From NCBI RefSeq assembly GCF_900116175.1, contig NZ_FPCH01000003.1:310001-374000 (forward strand): a DNA stretch of 64,000 bases, given 5' to 3'. Made by a program: the position numbers and the translations under genes. Source of the DNA: Hyphomicrobium facile (lineage in GTDB: Bacteria; Pseudomonadota; Alphaproteobacteria; Rhizobiales; Hyphomicrobiaceae). This document shows positions 60,745 through 64,000 of this stretch, one piece after another. The first letter of the stretch is position 1. Every line of letters begins with the position of its first letter. The notes under the pieces were generated by a model. It searched no databases and was not told the DNA's origin. It saw nothing but the letters and a program-made list of their open reading frames with translations.

Positions 60745-61509
60745 ATGAAGACGGTTCTTCTCATAGGTATCGGCGCCGGAAATCCCGATTACGTGACGAT
60801 GCAGGCCGTCAAGGCGCTCAACGAGGCGGACGTTTTCTTCTTCCTCGACAAGGGACAGGAGAAGGAAGACCTCATCAATCTGCGAAGAACCATTTGCGAG
60901 CGGTTCATAGAGGACAAATCGTACCGGATTGTCGAGGTTCCGGGTCCCGTCAGGGACGTGGAGGCGCCGGACTATAAATCCGGCGTGCAGGCATGGCACC
61001 GCGACAAGGCGAAAATCTTCTCCGATCTCATCGGCAACGAGCTTGCGGATGGCGAGGTGGGCGCGTTCCTCGTTTGGGGTGACCCTTCCCTCTACGACAG
61101 CACCGTGCGGGTGATTGAGCACATCATCGCTGAAGGCTTGCTGGCGTTCGAATACAAGATCATTCCCGGGATCACCAGCGTCCAGGCGCTCGCGGCGGAG
61201 CACAAGATTGCGCTGAACCCGATCGGTGAGCCCGTTCACATCACGACGGGGAGACGGCTCAACGAAGGTCTACCTGACGGCGTCGACACCGCCGTGGTCA
61301 TGCTCGACAATGGATCGGGTCTCCGAGCTCTCATCGATGAAGACGTCGATATTTTCTGGGGCGCCTATCTCGGGACGCCCGATCAAGTCCTGATTTCCGG
61401 AAAACTCAAGGAGTGTGTCGAAGCGATCGAAGAGGCGCGCTCGGAAGAAAGAAAGCGCAAAGGCTGGATCATGGACACTTATCTGCTACGGCGAAAACCG
61501 CGGCCTTAG
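60745..61509 (+). CDS. cobF: Precorrin-6A synthase (deacetylating)
   Basis: SAM-dependent methylase of aerobic cobalamin synthesis: methylates C-1 of precorrin-5 with loss of acetate. 254 residues of the CobF type. It shows LIGIGAGNPDYVTMQAVKAL, EADVFFFLDKGQEKEDLINL, AFLVWGDPSLYDSTVRVIEH and IIPGITSVQALAAEHKIALN. The tail EARSEERKRKGWIMDTYLLR is CobF-like. No other cob gene is in the window, so this gene is away from the main cluster. Convergent with the LysR gene. Confidence 0.93.
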   Translation: MKTVLLIGIGAGNPDYVTMQAVKALNEADVFFFLDKGQEKEDLINLRRTICERFIEDKSYRIVEVPGPVRDVEAPDYKSGVQAWHRDKAKIFSDLIGNELADGEVGAFLVWGDPSLYDSTVRVIEHIIAEGLLAFEYKIIPGITSVQALAAEHKIALNPIGEPVHITTGRRLNEGLPDGVDTAVVMLDNGSGLRALIDEDVDIFWGAYLGTPDQVLISGKLKECVEAIEEARSEERKRKGWIMDTYLLRRKPRP

Positions 61510-61519
61510 GCAACCAGTC

Positions 61520-62437
61520 TTAGCCGTTGCTGCCCCAGTCGTCCCACGGGGGCCGCTTCCCGAACCGATCGACGAGAAAATCAATAAATACGCGGCTTTT
61601 TGCGGCGAGGTATCGGTTGGGCGCGTAAAGCGCGTGGATCGTCAGATCGGCAGGACAATTGTGCGGCAGGACGATTTCCAATCGGCCGGCGGCGATGTCT
61701 TTTCCCACGATAAACATCGGAAGCATCGCAATGCCGATACCTTTCACGGCCGCGTCGCGCAACGCATCGCCGTTGTTTGACGCCATGCACGCCCCAATGG
61801 AAACGGAAATCGGCTCGCCGTTTTCGGTCAGATGCCAGCGTTGCAATGAAGTTGTATGGCCGTAGCTCAGGCAGCGGTGATCGACCAAGTCGGCGGGCGT
61901 CTGCGGCGCGCCGTGCTTCTCGATGTAGCCGGGCGACGCGACAAGTACGACGCGGGCGGGGGTGATGCGGCGCGCGATGAGGCTTGAGTCGGCCGGGGTG
62001 CCGATCCGAACCGTCACGTCGGCGCCTTCTTCCAGCGGGTCGATGAACCTGTCGGTCAATATCAGTTCGACCTTGAGATCGCCGTAGCGGATCATGAAGT
62101 CGGCGACGGCGTCACCCAGATAGAGCGTGCCGAACGACATCGGAGCGTTGACCTTCAGAGTGCCTTTCGGCTCATCGTGAAGGCGGGATATTTGCGCTTC
62201 CGTCTCCTCGACCTGGGCGAGGATTGCGAGGCACCGCTCGTAATAGGCGAGACCGGCCTCGGTCGGCGTCACGCGACGTGTCGTGCGATCCAGAAGGCGC
62301 GCACCGAGGGTCTCCTCCAGCTCCATGACGGCCTTGCTGACGGCGGACCTCGTGAGGCCAAGCCGGCGCGCGGCTTCCGCGTAGCTGCCGCTCGCGATCA
62401 CCTTCACCAGCGCGTTCATGGCCTCGAGCTTATCCAT
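61520..62437 (-). CDS. LysR-family transcriptional regulator
   Basis: A 305-residue regulator. The helix-turn-helix reads IASGSYAEAARRLGLTRSAV with SKAVMELEETLGARLLDRTT. The C-terminal half is a periplasmic-binding-like co-inducer domain (TLKVNAPMSFGTLYLGDAVA). This resembles the LysR group that senses oxidants, quinones or aromatics. It diverges from wrbA, only 127 bases away, and the two share a promoter region, so it probably controls wrbA and the dioxygenase. Confidence 0.92.
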   Translation of the reverse strand: MDKLEAMNALVKVIASGSYAEAARRLGLTRSAVSKAVMELEETLGARLLDRTTRRVTPTEAGLAYYERCLAILAQVEETEAQISRLHDEPKGTLKVNAPMSFGTLYLGDAVADFMIRYGDLKVELILTDRFIDPLEEGADVTVRIGTPADSSLIARRITPARVVLVASPGYIEKHGAPQTPADLVDHRCLSYGHTTSLQRWHLTENGEPISVSIGACMASNNGDALRDAAVKGIGIAMLPMFIVGKDIAAGRLEIVLPHNCPADLTIHALYAPNRYLAAKSRVFIDFLVDRFGKRPPWDDWGSNG

Positions 62438-62564
62438 TGCATCCTTTTTGGAAACAGTATGAGTGAATTTTGACGGATTGAGCGAATCCGGTCAACAGAC
62501 ATATGGTGTCTTCATCGGGCGGCGACGCGTCGCCCAGCACATTCACAGGTCCCGGAGGCACGCC

Positions 62565-63164
62565 ATGACTAAGGTTCTCGTTCTCTACTACTCGAGCTAC
62601 GGCCACATCGAAACGATGGCCGGGGCCGTGGCTGAGGGGGCCCGGGAAGGCGGTGCCGAGGTGACGATCAAGCGCGTTCCGGAACTCGTGCCGGAAGCGG
62701 TCGCGAAGGCCAGCCATTTCAAGCTCGATCAGCCGGCACCGATCGCGACGGTCGACGAACTCGCGGACTATGACGCCATCATCATCGGTGTCCCGACGCG
62801 GTTCGGAAACATGCCGGCGCAGATGAAGAACTTCCTCGATCAGACGGGTGGCCTTTGGTTGTCCGGCAAGTTGATCGGCAAAGTCGGGAGCGTCTTCACA
62901 TCGACGGCCACTCAGCACGGCGGCCAGGAGAGCACAATTCTCTCGACGCATACCGTGCTGCTGCACCAGGGCATGGTGATCGTCGGGCTCCCTTACTCGT
63001 TCGCGGGTCAGATGGGCCTGACGGAAATCACCGGCGGTTCGCCTTATGGCGCGTCGACGATTGCGGGCGGCGATGGCTCGAGACAGCCTTCGGAAAACGA
63101 ATTGGCAGGCGCGCGCTTCCAGGGCCGTCACGTCGCGCAGATCGCGGGACGCCTGAAGGGCTAA
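62565..63164 (+). CDS. wrbA: NAD(P)H:quinone oxidoreductase, WrbA type
   Basis: A 199-residue FMN protein that reduces quinones by two electrons, protecting against redox cycling. It has the flavodoxin phosphate loop [19 protein letters not shown], then [20 protein letters not shown] and [17 protein letters not shown], all typical of WrbA. The ATG at 62565 has CGGAGG upstream; the frame is open from 62463 without support. Divergent LysR gene and downstream ring-cleaving dioxygenase suggest a quinone/aromatic response unit. Confidence 0.95.
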   Translation: MTKVLVLYYSSYGHIETMAGAVAEGAREGGAEVTIKRVPELVPEAVAKASHFKLDQPAPIATVDELADYDAIIIGVPTRFGNMPAQMKNFLDQTGGLWLSGKLIGKVGSVFTSTATQHGGQESTILSTHTVLLHQGMVIVGLPYSFAGQMGLTEITGGSPYGASTIAGGDGSRQPSENELAGARFQGRHVAQIAGRLKG

Positions 63165-63180
63165 CCGCACTCCTACGGAT

Positions 63181-63199
63181 CGTCGCCGAATTGGCGACG
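63181..63199 (+). terminator. Hairpin between wrbA and the dioxygenase gene
   Basis: CGTCGCC (63181-63187) pairs with GGCGACG (63193-63199) around GAATT, 17 bases after the wrbA stop. It has no long T-run, so it may only attenuate read-through. Confidence 0.45.
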
Positions 63200-63293
63200 G
63201 TCTAGTTCCGCCGGCGACGATTGAAGCGCCGGATCGCCTAACCACATTGGAAAGCAACACAGCAAATCTCGTGCAAACGAGAAAGGAGAAGTC

Positions 63294-64000
63294 ATGTCTG
63301 GAATTCATCACGTGACTGCGATTGCTGGCAATCCGTCCCGCAATCTCGACTTCTACACCAAGGTTCTTGGCCTCAGGCTGGTCAAGAAGACGGTCAACTT
63401 CGACGATCCGGGCACCTACCATTTCTATTTCGGAGATGAGACAGGCAATCCGGGTACGATCCTGACCTTCTTCCCGTGGGATCATGCTCCGCGTGGACGC
63501 AACGGCGTCGGCACAGCGCAGCAGACGATGTTCCGCGTACCGGAAAGCGCGATCGGCTATTGGGCGCATCGCTTCATCGAGAAGGGCGTGCCGCATGAGG
63601 CGATCGAGAAGCGCTTCGGGCGTTCGGTCCTGGCATTCAGCGATCCTGATGGCATGAGCCTCAGTCTCGTCGGCGTGCCCGGTGCCGAAGCGGAACCGGC
63701 TTGGCAGGGCGGCGACGTCCCGGCAGAGCACGCACTGCGCGGCTTCCACGGCGTCAGTCTTCTCCTTGAGGACGCGACACGTACCGGAGCTATCTTGACG
63801 GATGTTTTCGGATTTACCGAAACCGAGAGCGAGGGACCGATCAGACGGTTCGTCGCGAACGGCACGGTGGCCGGCGGCATCGTCGAGATCCGTGAAGCCA
63901 AGGGATTTCTCCCCGGGCACATGGGGCGCGGCTCGGTCCATCACGTGGCGTTCCGCGCCGCGAACGATGAAGTGCAGGCCGAGATGCGGAAGAAGCTGGT
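63294..64000 (+). CDS. Glyoxalase-fold ring-cleaving dioxygenase (cut by window edge)
   Basis: The visible 235 residues begin SGIHHVTAIAGNPSRNLDFY, with two vicinal-oxygen-chelate repeats: metal-binding His in the first (IHHVTAI) and a second half starting LRGFHGVSLLLED and VHHVAFRAANDE. Proteins of this kind (MhqO, LinE-like) cleave hydroquinone or catechol rings and are often controlled by quinone-responsive regulators. GAAAGGAGAA precedes the ATG. It stays open to the window edge, so the C-terminus is unseen. Its neighbour wrbA supports a quinone-detoxification role. Confidence 0.88.
   Translation, partial: MSGIHHVTAIAGNPSRNLDFYTKVLGLRLVKKTVNFDDPGTYHFYFGDETGNPGTILTFFPWDHAPRGRNGVGTAQQTMFRVPESAIGYWAHRFIEKGVPHEAIEKRFGRSVLAFSDPDGMSLSLVGVPGAEAEPAWQGGDVPAEHALRGFHGVSLLLEDATRTGAILTDVFGFTETESEGPIRRFVANGTVAGGIVEIREAKGFLPGHMGRGSVHHVAFRAANDEVQAEMRKKL

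Noticed and set aside
62430..63944. A 504-codon minus-strand open frame
   Set aside because: Antisense to wrbA and the dioxygenase, both with clear family motifs.

Overview
The window is high-GC alphaproteobacterial DNA. It most resembles a methylotrophic member of the Hyphomicrobiales such as Hyphomicrobium; this is inferred from gene content, as no rRNA is present. The evidence is a lanmodulin gene (lanM, lanthanide-binding EF-hand protein), a dihydropteroate-synthase-like protein of the methylotroph tetrahydromethanopterin type, a formate dehydrogenase delta subunit, a cobalamin gene (cobF), a hopanoid C-2 methylase-like radical SAM protein, and many FixJ, PAS and HWE-type signalling proteins.

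Layout. 1-2.6 kb: type II secretion gspF (cut by the window edge) and gspE with an upstream unknown gene. 2.8-7.3 kb: four two-component genes. 7.3-15 kb: a long di-heme peroxidase-like protein, a duplicated HdeA-like periplasmic protein, several small unknown genes, then lanM downstream of a LuxR-type regulator whose phosphoacceptor Asp is replaced by Asn. Both lanM and the regulator have a GGGAA-N3-TTCCC site upstream. 15-19 kb: a GT25 glycosyltransferase diverges from a phosphoethanolamine-transferase-like protein, followed by two paralogous genes, one with a Gly/Cys-rich tail like a peptide natural-product precursor. 19-28 kb: a DUF1275 protein, a secreted hydrolase, and a complete malonate decarboxylase operon mdcACDEGBFH.

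28-33 kb: FixJ-like, receiver-only, winged-helix and FixL-like signalling genes. 33-39 kb: a haloperoxidase-like hydrolase, a bicupin, and an AaeB/AaeX/AaeA-type efflux operon. 39-48 kb: a carbamoyltransferase/SxtJ pair diverging from two tandem secreted hydrolases, a DUF5989 microprotein and a membrane-anchored SGNH-TPR protein. This block looks like one poorly characterised system. 48-54.5 kb: fdsD without its partners, a 5'-truncated DUF892 ferritin-like gene, a PHB-depolymerase-like esterase with a ribbon-helix-helix regulator, an HWE hybrid kinase and a truncated SDR gene. 54.7-58.3 kb: a HAD protein, a PRC-barrel protein, an hpnP-like gene, and a frameshifted serine-recombinase remnant running into an initiator tRNA gene. 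58.5-64 kb: the pterin-synthase-like gene diverging from cobF, then a LysR regulator diverging from wrbA and a glyoxalase-fold ring-cleaving dioxygenase (cut by the window edge).

The strongest leads are the lanM locus with its shared operator-like palindromes and pseudo-receiver regulator, the paralogous precursor-like pair at 17.9-19.0 kb, and the carbamoyltransferase/SxtJ/DUF5989/SGNH block.
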